From Streptomyces sp. TLI_146 (lineage in GTDB: Bacteria; Actinomycetota; Actinomycetes; Streptomycetales; Streptomycetaceae), in NCBI RefSeq assembly GCF_002846415.1, contig NZ_PJMX01000001.1, positions 3,968,001 through 4,032,000 of the forward strand: DNA of 64,000 bases, in the 5' to 3' direction. The notes under the pieces were generated by a model that ran no database searches, was not told the DNA's origin, and saw nothing but the letters and a program-made list of their open reading frames with translations. Shown in pieces: positions 1 through 10,376 of the stretch (positions within the stretch are counted from its first letter, which is position 1; every line of letters begins with the position of its first letter). The position numbers were made by a program, and so were the translations under genes.

Positions 1-1426
<1,426 letters not shown>

Positions 1427-1623
1427 TGTGTACCGGTAATCCGGTGCGCACACACGAAAGAGCGGGACAGTCACGTCGGAATAAGACCGACCGTCCTCAG
1501 CGTCCTCGCTGTGTTGTTGCCTGCCGACCGTGAAGGTCAGCAGGACTTTTCAAAGGAACCTCCAACCCAACCGACAAGCGGTGGGCCGGGGTTGTCAATC
1601 TGGCGTTGACTTTTGGCACGCTG

Positions 1624-1635
1624 TTGAGTTCTCAA
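1624..1635 (-). promoter_or_regulatory. conserved rrn leader inverted repeat (possible antitermination or processing element)
   Basis: The leftward strand reads TTGAGAACTCAA, an inverted repeat, followed by CAGCGTG. A CTTGAGAACTCAACAGCGTG-like segment is common in actinobacterial rrn leaders. Its role in antitermination or processing is inferred from position only. Confidence 0.5.
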
Positions 1636-1689
1636 GGTACGGACGCTTCCTTTGTTCCCGTTTCCGGGCCCTCCGGGCGCTTCCTTCGT

Positions 1690-1705
1690 TTCCGACTCTA
1701 TCAGA
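1690..1705 (-). promoter_or_regulatory. rrn promoter -10 repeat, proximal copy
   Basis: The leftward strand reads TCTGATAGAGTCGGAA, with TAGAGT (1695-1700) as a typical Streptomyces rrn -10 hexamer. The same 16 bases recur at 1772-1787, exactly 82 bases away. No good -35 match is visible at 17-18 bases, so only the -10 is called. Confidence 0.6.
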
Positions 1706-1771
1706 CCGTTTCCCGGTCCGACTTCCTCGGTGCTTTCCAGGTTTCCGCTTTCGCGTTTCCCTTTCCGGCGA

Positions 1772-1787
1772 TTCCGACTCTATCAGA
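1772..1787 (-). promoter_or_regulatory. rrn promoter -10 repeat, distal copy
   Basis: This is a second exact copy of the 16-base segment with TAGAGT at 1777-1782 on the leftward strand. Two identical -10 regions in tandem suggest two of the several promoters usual for Streptomyces rRNA operons. The -35 is not obvious. Confidence 0.6.
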
Positions 1788-2003
1788 AGCATTTCAGCCG
1801 AGCTAATCGGCTTCGTGATTCAAATCAATCGGAGGTGGCTCTTCAGGAATTCAATTCCCGGTGAGAGCGAGAGAGATACTAGCCAGTGCGCCCGAACCTG
1901 TCCAGTCCGGCGCAACCGTTTGAATCTACCTCCCCACGCGAACCGTGTCAACGGTTTTTGTGGGCGAAGAGGACAGTACCAGGTCAGAGGGGTCGTACGC
2001 ACA

Positions 2004-3011
2004 TCACGCGGCGGTGGGCTGGGCCGCGCTGCGGTCCGGTTCGTCGACGTCGCCCGTCTCGCCCTCGCGCACTGCTCTGCCGCCGAGCACGTAGACGTAC
2101 ACGAGAAATGCCAGCTCGGCGGCGATTCCGATGGCGATGCGGCCCCAGGTGGGGAGGTCCGACGGCGTGACGAAGGCTTCGATCAGGCCGGAGACGAACA
2201 GGACCAGGGCCAGGCCGATGGCCATGCCCAGGGCCGCGCGGCCCTCTTCGGCGAGGGCGTCGCGGCGGGTGCGCGGACCGGGGTCGATGACCGTCCAGCC
2301 AAGGCGTAGCCCTGTACCCGCCGCCACGAAGACGGCGGTGAGTTCGAGAAGGCCGTGCGGGAGGACCAGGCCGAGGAAGGTGTCCAGGCGGCCGGCCGAG
2401 GACATGAGGCCGATGCCCACGCCCAGGTTCAGCATGTTGGAGAACAGGACCCAGAGGACCGGCAGCCCCAGGAAGGCGCCCAGGACCAGGCACATCGCGC
2501 TTGCCTGTGCGTTGTTCGTCCAGACCTGGGCCGCGAAGGAGGCCGCGGGGTGGCTTGAGTAGTACGTCTCGTACTCCCCACCGGGTCGCGTCATGTCCCT
2601 GAGCGTCTCCGGAGCGGCGATCGACGACTGGACCTCGGGGTGGGTGCCGATCCACCAGCCGATGATCGCGGCCAGGGCGGTCGAGAGCAGCGCCGCCGGA
2701 ATCCACCATCTACGCGCGCGATAGACGGCTGCCGGGAATCCGGCGGTCAGAAAGCGCACGGCGTCGCGCCAGGAGGCGCGGCGGGTGCCGGTCACCGTGG
2801 CGCGGGCACGGGCCACGAGCTGGGTGAGACGGGCCGTGAGCTGCGGGTCCGGCGCCGAGGACTGTATCTGGGAGAGGTGTGTCGACGTGCGCTGATAGAG
2901 GGCGACGAGTTCGTCGACCTCGGCGCCGGTCAGACGGCGGCCGCGGCGCAGCAGCTGATCGAGTCGGTCCCACTCGGGATGGTGGGCGGTGACGAAGACG
3001 TCGAGGTCCAT
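2004..3011 (-). CDS. stage II sporulation protein M-like (DUF95) membrane protein
   Basis: This 335-residue integral membrane protein resembles the SpoIIM/DUF95 family, a group of poorly understood multi-spanning proteins. The first 110 residues are hydrophilic and alpha-helical with many Arg and Leu. Hydrophobic segments follow at about 122-142, 195-230, 240-265 and 280-320. The start is the ATG at 3011, which gives the family's usual MDLDVFV-type N-terminus; the open frame continues upstream but in non-family sequence. The gene is divergent from the RDD gene at 3177, and the SpoIIM-like/RDD pair recurs in actinobacteria, suggesting a joint membrane role that is not defined. The C-terminus is acidic and probably cytoplasmic. 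Confidence 0.85.
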   Translation of the reverse strand: MDLDVFVTAHHPEWDRLDQLLRRGRRLTGAEVDELVALYQRTSTHLSQIQSSAPDPQLTARLTQLVARARATVTGTRRASWRDAVRFLTAGFPAAVYRARRWWIPAALLSTALAAIIGWWIGTHPEVQSSIAAPETLRDMTRPGGEYETYYSSHPAASFAAQVWTNNAQASAMCLVLGAFLGLPVLWVLFSNMLNLGVGIGLMSSAGRLDTFLGLVLPHGLLELTAVFVAAGTGLRLGWTVIDPGPRTRRDALAEEGRAALGMAIGLALVLFVSGLIEAFVTPSDLPTWGRIAIGIAAELAFLVYVYVLGGRAVREGETGDVDEPDRSAAQPTAA

Positions 3012-3176
3012 GGTCGGCTGCTGCTCCAGGCACTGGGTGCGTACGGTCCGTACTACTGCGGCGCGCTGCGGGCCAGCTTGGCAGACTGAGGTTTCCGAGG
3101 GTCGGGGAAGGTCGCCGCTACGGCGGCCTCTGTAAAGAAGCGTCGCTTCGGCGGTGTCGGTGAAGGGTGGGCAACG

Positions 3177-4184
3177 GTGAGTGCGCTGGTCACGGGGGAT
3201 GCGGTCGTGCTGGGGCTGCGGCCCGCGCGGCTGCCCAGTCGCGCGCTCGCTCTCCTCATCGACATGGTGGTGGCCTGGGCCGCCTACTTGATCGTGTCCT
3301 TCGCCCTGTTGCTGGCGACCGCGTCGCTCGACGATGCCGCGCAGGCGGCGATAGCCGTCGCCCTCTTCGTCCTCGTACTCGTGGGGGCACCCATAGCGGT
3401 CGAGACGCTGACGCACGGGCGCTCCTTGGGGAAAGCCGCGTGCGGTCTGCGAGTGGTGCGCGACGACGGCGGGCCGATCCGCTTCCGGCACGCGCTCGTG
3501 CGCGGGGCCATGGGCGTGGTGGAGGTCCTACTGACCTTCGGGGTCGTCGCCTGTATCGCGTCGCTGGTTTCGGAGCGCGGGCGGCGGATCGGGGACGTGT
3601 TCGCGGGGACCCTGGTCGTACGGGAGAGGGTGCCCGCCGGGCGGGCCGCCTCCGTGCCGCCTCCTCCGCCCTGGCTGCTGGGACGTTTCTCCGGGCTTGA
3701 TCTGTCGGCGGTGCCGGACGCTCTGTGGCTGTCGATACGGCAGTACCTGACGCGGATGGGGCAGCTCGACGCGCAGGTGAGCTGGACGATGGCGGTCCGG
3801 CTGGCCGACGACCTGGTGGCGCGGACGGGGGCGCCTGCGCCGGAGGGTGTGCCTCCGGCCGCGTATCTGGCGGCGGTCATGGCCGAGCGGCAGACGCGGG
3901 ACGCGCGGCGGGCGTTCGGGACGGCGCACGAGAGTGCGGCGCACGCGAGTTGGGGTGGCGGTGGCCGTGGCGTCGCTGGAGTGAGTGCTTCCGCTACGGC
4001 GATGGGCGGGACACCCACGGCTGGGCCCGTCGCACCGGGCTCCCTCGGTGAGACGCGCCTCCCTGACGCGCCTACCCGGGCCGCCACTCCCCCGCGTACA
4101 GCCGCTGCCCTCGGGGCCCCGACGGCCGGGCCCGGGGCCGAGCCGGATTCGCCGCCCGTCACGGGCTTCGCGCCGCCTGCCTGA
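3177..4184 (+). CDS. RDD family membrane protein
   Basis: This is a 335-residue protein with an N-terminal RDD domain (about residues 14-150). It begins near the LPSRALALLIDM segment, has hydrophobic spans at about 22-45, 55-80 and 115-135, and carries the GRSLGKAACGLRVV motif usual between the second and third spans. RDD proteins are thought to act in transport or membrane organisation. The remaining 180 residues are Pro, Ala and Thr rich and look disordered and cytoplasmic. The start is the GTG at 3177. The gene is divergent from the SpoIIM-like gene with 165 bases between them, which must hold both promoters. Confidence 0.85.
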   Translation: MSALVTGDAVVLGLRPARLPSRALALLIDMVVAWAAYLIVSFALLLATASLDDAAQAAIAVALFVLVLVGAPIAVETLTHGRSLGKAACGLRVVRDDGGPIRFRHALVRGAMGVVEVLLTFGVVACIASLVSERGRRIGDVFAGTLVVRERVPAGRAASVPPPPPWLLGRFSGLDLSAVPDALWLSIRQYLTRMGQLDAQVSWTMAVRLADDLVARTGAPAPEGVPPAAYLAAVMAERQTRDARRAFGTAHESAAHASWGGGGRGVAGVSASATAMGGTPTAGPVAPGSLGETRLPDAPTRAATPPRTAAALGAPTAGPGAEPDSPPVTGFAPPA

Positions 4185-4247
4185 GCCGCACGCCGGGTAC
4201 TTCGGGGACGCCGGCCCGACTGGTCGGCGCACCCGCTTCCGCGCTGC

Positions 4248-4865
4248 CTAGGGCGCCCAGACCGACGGCGGGCTTTCGAGGGATTCGAGCTCGATTCCGG
4301 GAGCCGCGAGGACCACGTCACCGGCGATGTGGACGACGTGCTGTTCGCCTGTGTCCAGGGCGCTGACCTGGTACTCGTCCACGGTCAGGGGGCCGTTGTC
4401 AGTGGCGTGCGCTTCACTGTTCACCAAGGCCCAGGACTGGTCGAGGGTGCGGGGGGCGAGGACCGGGTCGGTGAAGGCGACGAGGCGTACGCGGGTCGCG
4501 GGGGAACCGGGGGTGAGGCGGAGCAGACGTGACGTGGCGATGAGGAATGCCGGGGACATACCGGTGAAGGCATGGGCGGGGACGTTGCCTTCGGTGGCAT
4601 GAGTGCCGGTGGGGTCGGTGCGGACCCAGGTGACGCCGTCGAGGGCGGCACCGCGCACCTGCCAGTTACCGGCGTGCAGTTCGAGGCGGATAGGGCGGCC
4701 GAGCTCGTCGAGGGCGAGGTCGACGGAACCGGCGGGGTCGCCGGAGGGGGTGATGATCTGGGAGACATAGCGCCAGCCGGACGGGCCGGGCGCGCAGTGG
4801 AAGTGTTCTTCGCCGAGGGGGGTGTGATCGTGCGGATCGTGAAGCGAATACCGGCCGCGGGGCAT
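4248..4865 (-). CDS. conserved hypothetical protein
   Basis: This is a 205-residue soluble protein with no signal peptide or membrane span. The beta-rich pattern, with alternating hydrophobic residues and many Trp, His and Thr, suggests a single compact beta domain. I do not recognise the family firmly; a glycolipid-binding-like barrel is possible but only a guess. The ATG start at 4865 is followed by a His-rich segment, residues about 9-23. It is convergent with the RDD gene and lies downstream of ahcY on the same strand, separated by a strong hairpin at 4923-4957, so it is probably transcribed separately. Confidence 0.65.
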   Translation of the reverse strand: MPRGRYSLHDPHDHTPLGEEHFHCAPGPSGWRYVSQIITPSGDPAGSVDLALDELGRPIRLELHAGNWQVRGAALDGVTWVRTDPTGTHATEGNVPAHAFTGMSPAFLIATSRLLRLTPGSPATRVRLVAFTDPVLAPRTLDQSWALVNSEAHATDNGPLTVDEYQVSALDTGEQHVVHIAGDVVLAAPGIELESLESPPSVWAP

Positions 4866-4922
4866 GGGGTCCTGTGGTCCTCGGGGGCGTAGGGGTGGAC
4901 CGTTGTACGGAGCGGGGTACGG

Positions 4923-4957
4923 GGCAGGCCCCCGGCACGGGGGTCCGGGGGCCTGCC
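4923..4957 (-). terminator. hairpin terminator downstream of ahcY
   Basis: There is a perfect 12-bp stem (GGCAGGCCCCCG with CGGGGGCCTGCC) and an 11-base loop. Outer GTAC bases can extend it. It lies 90 bases past the ahcY stop and lacks a long U tract, as is common in Streptomyces. Confidence 0.7.
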
Positions 4958-5047
4958 TTGTACCACTGCTCTCGGTACGACGTTCTCGTTACCGCGGCTG
5001 GTGAGTCCGCCAGCTGAGCCCGTCAGTCGAGTCCGTCGGTTACGGAA

Positions 5048-6505
<1,458 letters not shown>

Positions 6506-6554
6506 GGCGAGCTGCTCCTCGTGAGTGGGTCGAGGGTGGGTACGGAAGGTCTGC

Positions 6555-6662
6555 GGGCACGCCTGGGCACGACGACGGCCACGCGGGCACCAGCGGGTGC
6601 CCGGGCGGACATCGCGATGTCCGGGTGGACACCGGAGTGCCCGTGGGCACCAAGGGGTGCCC
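6555..6662 (-). promoter_or_regulatory. inverted-repeat cluster upstream of ahcY
   Basis: Within 108 bases there are seven copies of the hexamer GGGCAC or its complement GTGCCC, at 6555, 6565, 6585, 6597, 6637, 6645 and 6657. Around them is a perfect 18-bp palindrome at 6606-6623 (core GGACATCGCGATGTCC) and a 7-bp hairpin at 6584-6603. The cluster sits 50 to 157 bases upstream of the ahcY start and could be protein-binding sites or a structured mRNA leader. It does not obviously match the SAH riboswitch. The rest of the gap (6663-6967) shows no clear element beyond room for the promoter of the PTS gene. Confidence 0.55.
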
Positions 6663-6967
6663 GTCGCGCTCACAGCGCAGTCCGTCGGAGGCCCTCTCTC
6701 CCTCGGCCGGTGCGCGTGGCGTACCGACCGACCGCCATCAGCAGCGACGTCTGGCTCTGGTCACGAATCTACACCGATCGGCCCAGCCGCCCCCAGCCCG
6801 TCCCGGATGGCGAGGTGGCGAAGTTCAGGGGCGAGAGCCTTACCAAAGAGGGGCTTTCGGGACTTCTGATGCGGTCGGCGCCTGGTGCAGGATGCGGGGG
6901 GACCGGGAACACCCGCCCGAAGCGTCTGCGCGACGGAGCGCGATGCGGGAAGCGTTAGGAGAGCCAC

Positions 6968-7408
6968 GTGACGAGTCCGGCGAACGAGCGGCGGAAGGTG
7001 AAGCTGCTCGCGGTGACCGCGTGCCCGACCGGCATCGCCCACACCTATATGGCGGCTGAGAAACTGGCGCAGGCGGCCGAGGCCCTCGGCGTCGAGATGA
7101 AGGTGGAGACGCAAGGCTCCATCGGGGCTGAGAACGTTTTCTCTGACAACGATGTCAGAGACGCCGACGGCATCATCATCGCGGCCGACAAGGACGTCGA
7201 CCGCAGCCGGTTCGTGGGCAAGAAGGTGCTGGCCGTCGGCGTGGCGGAGGGCATTCGCCATCCGGAGCGGCTGATCGAGCAGGTCCACGGCGCGCCGGTG
7301 CAGTCGGGCGACGGCGGACGCGGGGCCGGGGGTGCTGCGGCGCCGGGGGTGCTGCGGCGCCGGGTGCCGGGGGCGGCAAGGAGCGGAGCGTCACGTACAA
7401 GGCGCTGA
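6968..7408 (+). CDS. PTS fructose-type enzyme IIB domain (split from IIC-IIA)
   Basis: This 146-residue reading frame holds a complete fructose-type IIB domain at residues 10-110. The phosphoryl-accepting Cys19 sits in the motif VTACPTGIAHTYMA. It takes phosphate from a IIA domain and passes it to sugar during uptake. The GTG start at 6968 has a GGAG ribosome site just upstream. After residue 115 the frame enters a Gly/Ala linker and, past a 17-bp tandem repeat, reads an out-of-frame Arg-rich tail that ends at TGA 7406-7408. One extra G in the run 7345-7349 would join it in frame to the IIC domain as one IIB-IIC-IIA protein. The stop overlaps the next ATG (TGATG), so translational coupling could keep both halves working. 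Confidence 0.75.
   Translation: MTSPANERRKVKLLAVTACPTGIAHTYMAAEKLAQAAEALGVEMKVETQGSIGAENVFSDNDVRDADGIIIAADKDVDRSRFVGKKVLAVGVAEGIRHPERLIEQVHGAPVQSGDGGRGAGGAAAPGVLRRRVPGAARSGASRTRR
7326..7359 (+). repeat. 17-bp tandem duplication at the PTS frameshift
   Basis: The unit CCGGGGGTGCTGCGGCG occurs twice in a row (7326-7342 and 7343-7359) and is followed by a partial third copy. The 17-base length is not a multiple of three, so the duplication throws the IIB frame off. Each unit has a run of five G, a typical slippage or sequencing-error site. Confidence 0.85.
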
Positions 7409-9192
7409 TGAACGGTGTCTCGTACATGATCCCGTTCGTGGTGGTGGGCGGGCTGCTCATCGCGATCTCGCTGGCGCTGGGCGGGCACACGGATGCCAAG
7501 GGCGGTCTGGTGATTCCGGACGACTCTTTCTGGATGCACGTCAACCAGATCGGGGTCATCGGGTTCACGCTGATGGTGCCGATCCTTTCCGGCTACATCG
7601 CGTACGCCATCGGGGACCGGCCGGCGCTGGTGCCGGGCATGATCGGCGGCTGGATAGCCAACACCGGTTCGCTGTACGACTCGAAGGCCGGGGCCGGTTT
7701 CATCGGGGCGATCGTGACCGGCTTCCTCGCCGGGTACCTCGTCCTGTGGATCAAGAAGGCCAAGGTTCCCAAGTTCGTCCAGCCGATCATGCCGATCATC
7801 GTGATCCCGATCGTGGCGACGACGGCGCTCGGACTGTTCTTCATCTACGTGATCGGGAAGCCGATCTCGTGGGTGTTCACGCACCTCACCGACTGGCTCA
7901 GCGGGATGACCGGGACCAGTGCGGTTCTGCTGGGCGCGATCCTCGGGCTGATGATCGCGTTCGACATGGGCGGGCCGGTCAACAAGACGGCGTTCCTGTT
8001 CGGCGCGGGACTGATCGCGACCGGCAACCAGAGCGTGATGGGCATGTGTGCGGCGGCCATTCCTGTCATGCCGCTGGGGCAGGGGCTCGCGACGCTGCTG
8101 CGGCGCAGGTTCTACTCCGAACAGGAGCGCGAGACCGGTATGGCCGCGTTGTTCATGGGCTTGTTCGGAATCTCGGAAGGAGCCATTCCGTTTGCTGCGG
8201 CCAGGCCGGCCCAGGTCATCCCGGCGAACATGCTGGGCGGCGCGGTCGCGGGTGCGATCGCGGGGCTGGCGAGCGTGAAGGACGCGGTGCCGCACGGCGG
8301 CCCGATCGTGGCGCTGCTCGGGGCCGTCGGTGGCGTACCGATGTTCTTCCTGGCGGTGGCGGCAGGCACGGTGGTGACGGCTGTGACCACCAACGGGCTG
8401 ATCGGGGTCAAGGAGCGGCGGCGGGACGCTGCGCTGCCGCAGAACGTCTCCGGGATGGAGACATCGCTGGCCGTGGACGCTGCGCTGGCCGTTGGCCGGG
8501 ATCCGTTGGAGGCGGTCCCGGTTGGGGCGGCTGCGACCGGTTCGACCGGTGCGGTGGCCGAGGGTGCGGTGACCGACAGTTCGGGCGGCGAATCCGCGGT
8601 CGGTCGTGTGGACGGGTCTCCTGATGAACGCCCGGGCGGCTCCAGGAGTTCCGGCCGATCCCAGACTCCCGAAAACTCCTCCGACGCCACAGGATCCGAC
8701 CGCTCCAGTGACCCCGGTAACTCCGGTGACTCCCGCGAAGTCCTCTCCGGCTACCTCACGCAGGACACCGTGAAGGTCGCCCTGGCGGCGGGCGAGAAAG
8801 AAGCCGCGATCCGGGAGATGGCCGAGCTGCTGGCCCGTACGGGCAACGTACGGGACGTCGACGAGCTCGTACGAGTCGCGTTGGCGCGTGAGGCACAGGG
8901 CACCACCGGGCTCGGTGAGGAGATCGCGATTCCGCATGCCAAGACGGATGCGGTGGCGGCGCCGACCGTGGGGTTCGCCCGTTCCTCCGAGGGGATCGAG
9001 TGGGGCGCCCTGGACGGGACGAGGGCCAAGCTGATCTTCATGATCTCGGTGCCGGAGGCGGCGGCCGGGGACGAGCACCTGCGGATCCTGTCGCTGCTCT
9101 CGCGCAAGCTCATGGACACGGAGTTCCGGGCTCGACTGGCGGAAGCGCCGGACGAGGCGGCCGTACTCGCGGTGCTGGGCGAGATCCAGTAG
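7408..9192 (+). CDS. PTS fructose-type enzyme IIC-IIA component
   Basis: This 594-residue product has a fructose-type IIC membrane channel (residues about 1-340, with eight or more hydrophobic segments) and a C-terminal IIA domain (about 448-594) with the phospho-accepting His510 in IAIPHAKTD. A hydrophilic linker of about 100 residues rich in Gly, Ser and Asp joins them. Together with the IIB half it forms a complete PTS permease for fructose or a related sugar, taking phosphate from HPr. The ATG at 7408 overlaps the stop of the IIB frame and still precedes the first membrane span, so the split protein could insert normally. In relatives the residues KERSVTYKAL before this Met are part of the same chain, so the intact gene was probably a single IIB-IIC-IIA fusion. 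The strong terminator at 9247-9286 ends the unit. Confidence 0.85.
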   Translation: MNGVSYMIPFVVVGGLLIAISLALGGHTDAKGGLVIPDDSFWMHVNQIGVIGFTLMVPILSGYIAYAIGDRPALVPGMIGGWIANTGSLYDSKAGAGFIGAIVTGFLAGYLVLWIKKAKVPKFVQPIMPIIVIPIVATTALGLFFIYVIGKPISWVFTHLTDWLSGMTGTSAVLLGAILGLMIAFDMGGPVNKTAFLFGAGLIATGNQSVMGMCAAAIPVMPLGQGLATLLRRRFYSEQERETGMAALFMGLFGISEGAIPFAAARPAQVIPANMLGGAVAGAIAGLASVKDAVPHGGPIVALLGAVGGVPMFFLAVAAGTVVTAVTTNGLIGVKERRRDAALPQNVSGMETSLAVDAALAVGRDPLEAVPVGAAATGSTGAVAEGAVTDSSGGESAVGRVDGSPDERPGGSRSSGRSQTPENSSDATGSDRSSDPGNSGDSREVLSGYLTQDTVKVALAAGEKEAAIREMAELLARTGNVRDVDELVRVALAREAQGTTGLGEEIAIPHAKTDAVAAPTVGFARSSEGIEWGALDGTRAKLIFMISVPEAAAGDEHLRILSLLSRKLMDTEFRARLAEAPDEAAVLAVLGEIQ

Positions 9193-9246
9193 GCCTGTGC
9201 CTGTGAGGCGGCGTGTGAAGCACGTGGACGTGCGGGCCCCATAGAC

Positions 9247-9286
9247 GTGTGGACGGGGCGGGATTCCTCTCCCGCCCCGTCCACAC
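9247..9286. terminator. strong bidirectional hairpin terminator
   Basis: A perfect 17-bp stem (GTGTGGACGGGGCGGGA with its complement) and a 6-base loop lie between the convergent PTS gene and the cation exporter gene. Confidence 0.8.
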
Positions 9287-9341
9287 TCGCCTCTCAGGGC
9301 CTCAGCCTCAAACCTGCTTCGCAGGTAACGGAGCCGCGTAC

Positions 9342-10307
9342 TCAGTGCCCCGTGCCGCCCGGCGTGGCCGCCGGGTCCGGGCCCGCCGCGGCTTCCGCCG
9401 CGCTGTAGATGTCCGGCTCCAGGTAGATCACCCGGGCGATCGGAACCGCCTCGCGGACGCGCGCCTCGGCGGCGTTGATGGCGTGGGCGACCTCTGCGGC
9501 CGTGTCGTCGTGCTGGACCGCGATCTTGGCCGCGACCAGCAGCTCTTCCGGCCCCAGGTGGAGCGTACGCATGTGGATGACGGAGGTGACCGTGTCGCCG
9601 TCGACGATCGCCGTACGGATCTTCGCCACCTCCTCCGTACCGGCGGCCTCGCCCAGGAGGAGCGACTTCGTCTCAACGGCCAGAATGAGGGCGATCAGGA
9701 TCAGCAGCGCGCCGATGCACAGGGTGCCGACGCCGTCCCAGACGCCGTCGCCGGTGGCCAGGGCGAGACCCACGCCACCGAGGGCGAGGACGAGACCGAT
9801 CAGGGCGCCCGCGTCCTCAAGGAGGACTACAGGGAGCTCCGGGGCCTTGGCCCGGCGCACGAACTGCGACCAGGAGAGCGAGCCCCGCGTCTCGTTCGAC
9901 TCCTTGATGGCCGTACGGAACGAGAAGCCCTCGGCGATGATCGCGAAGACCAGGACGCCGACGGGCCAGTACCAGGCCTCGATCTCGTGGGGGTGCTTGA
10001 CCTTCTCGTAGCCCTCGTAGAGGGCGAACATGCCGCCCACCGAGAACAGCACGATCGAGACGAGGAAGGCGTAGATGTAACGCTCCCGGCCGTAGCCGAA
10101 GGGGTGTTGGGGCGTCGCCTCACGCTGTGCCTTCTTGCCGCCGAGCAGCAGCAGGCCCTGGTTGCCCGAGTCGGCCAGCGAGTGGACGCTCTCCGCGAGC
10201 ATCGACGACGAACCGCTGAAGAGGAACGCCACGAACTTGGCTGCCGCGATCGCGAGGTTGGCGCCGAGCGCCGCCACGATCGCCTTGGTTCCGCCTGACG
10301 CACTCAT
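9342..10307 (-). CDS. cation diffusion facilitator family transporter
   Basis: This 321-residue divalent metal exporter (Zn, Co, Fe or Mn type; the metal cannot be told) probably works by proton exchange. The N-terminal half has hydrophobic spans at about 8-30, 75-95 and 110-135. The metal-site motif ESVHSLADSGNQ is followed by the cytoplasmic signature HPFGYGRERY. The last 90 residues form the soluble C-terminal dimer domain. The ATG at 10307 is the family-like start (MSASGGTKA); upstream in-frame sequence is not conserved in character. It lies just downstream of manA on the same strand with 69 bases between them and could be co-transcribed. Confidence 0.9.
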   Translation of the reverse strand: MSASGGTKAIVAALGANLAIAAAKFVAFLFSGSSSMLAESVHSLADSGNQGLLLLGGKKAQREATPQHPFGYGRERYIYAFLVSIVLFSVGGMFALYEGYEKVKHPHEIEAWYWPVGVLVFAIIAEGFSFRTAIKESNETRGSLSWSQFVRRAKAPELPVVLLEDAGALIGLVLALGGVGLALATGDGVWDGVGTLCIGALLILIALILAVETKSLLLGEAAGTEEVAKIRTAIVDGDTVTSVIHMRTLHLGPEELLVAAKIAVQHDDTAAEVAHAINAAEARVREAVPIARVIYLEPDIYSAAEAAAGPDPAATPGGTGH

Positions 10308-10376
10308 ACGTGCACGTGTTCCCTTCGTCGGTGTCGCGGCCGCCCGGGTGCCGCCATACGGCCGCACATTGTTGCA

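Larger units (their letters stand above)
1427..2003 (-). promoter_or_regulatory. rRNA operon leader and tandem promoter region
   Basis: This 577-base stretch has no gene. It lies between the SpoIIM-like gene and the 16S start and reads leftwards into rRNA. It is less GC-rich than the surrounding genes and contains two copies of a -10-containing repeat and a conserved leader inverted repeat, listed separately. This matches the multi-promoter leaders of Streptomyces rrn operons. The far part (about 1800-2003) shows no clear element. Confidence 0.85.

Noticed and set aside
6555..6662. SAH riboswitch upstream of ahcY
   Set aside because: Position fits, but the conserved core of the known SAH riboswitch could not be found by eye on the ahcY strand. 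A covariance search would settle it.
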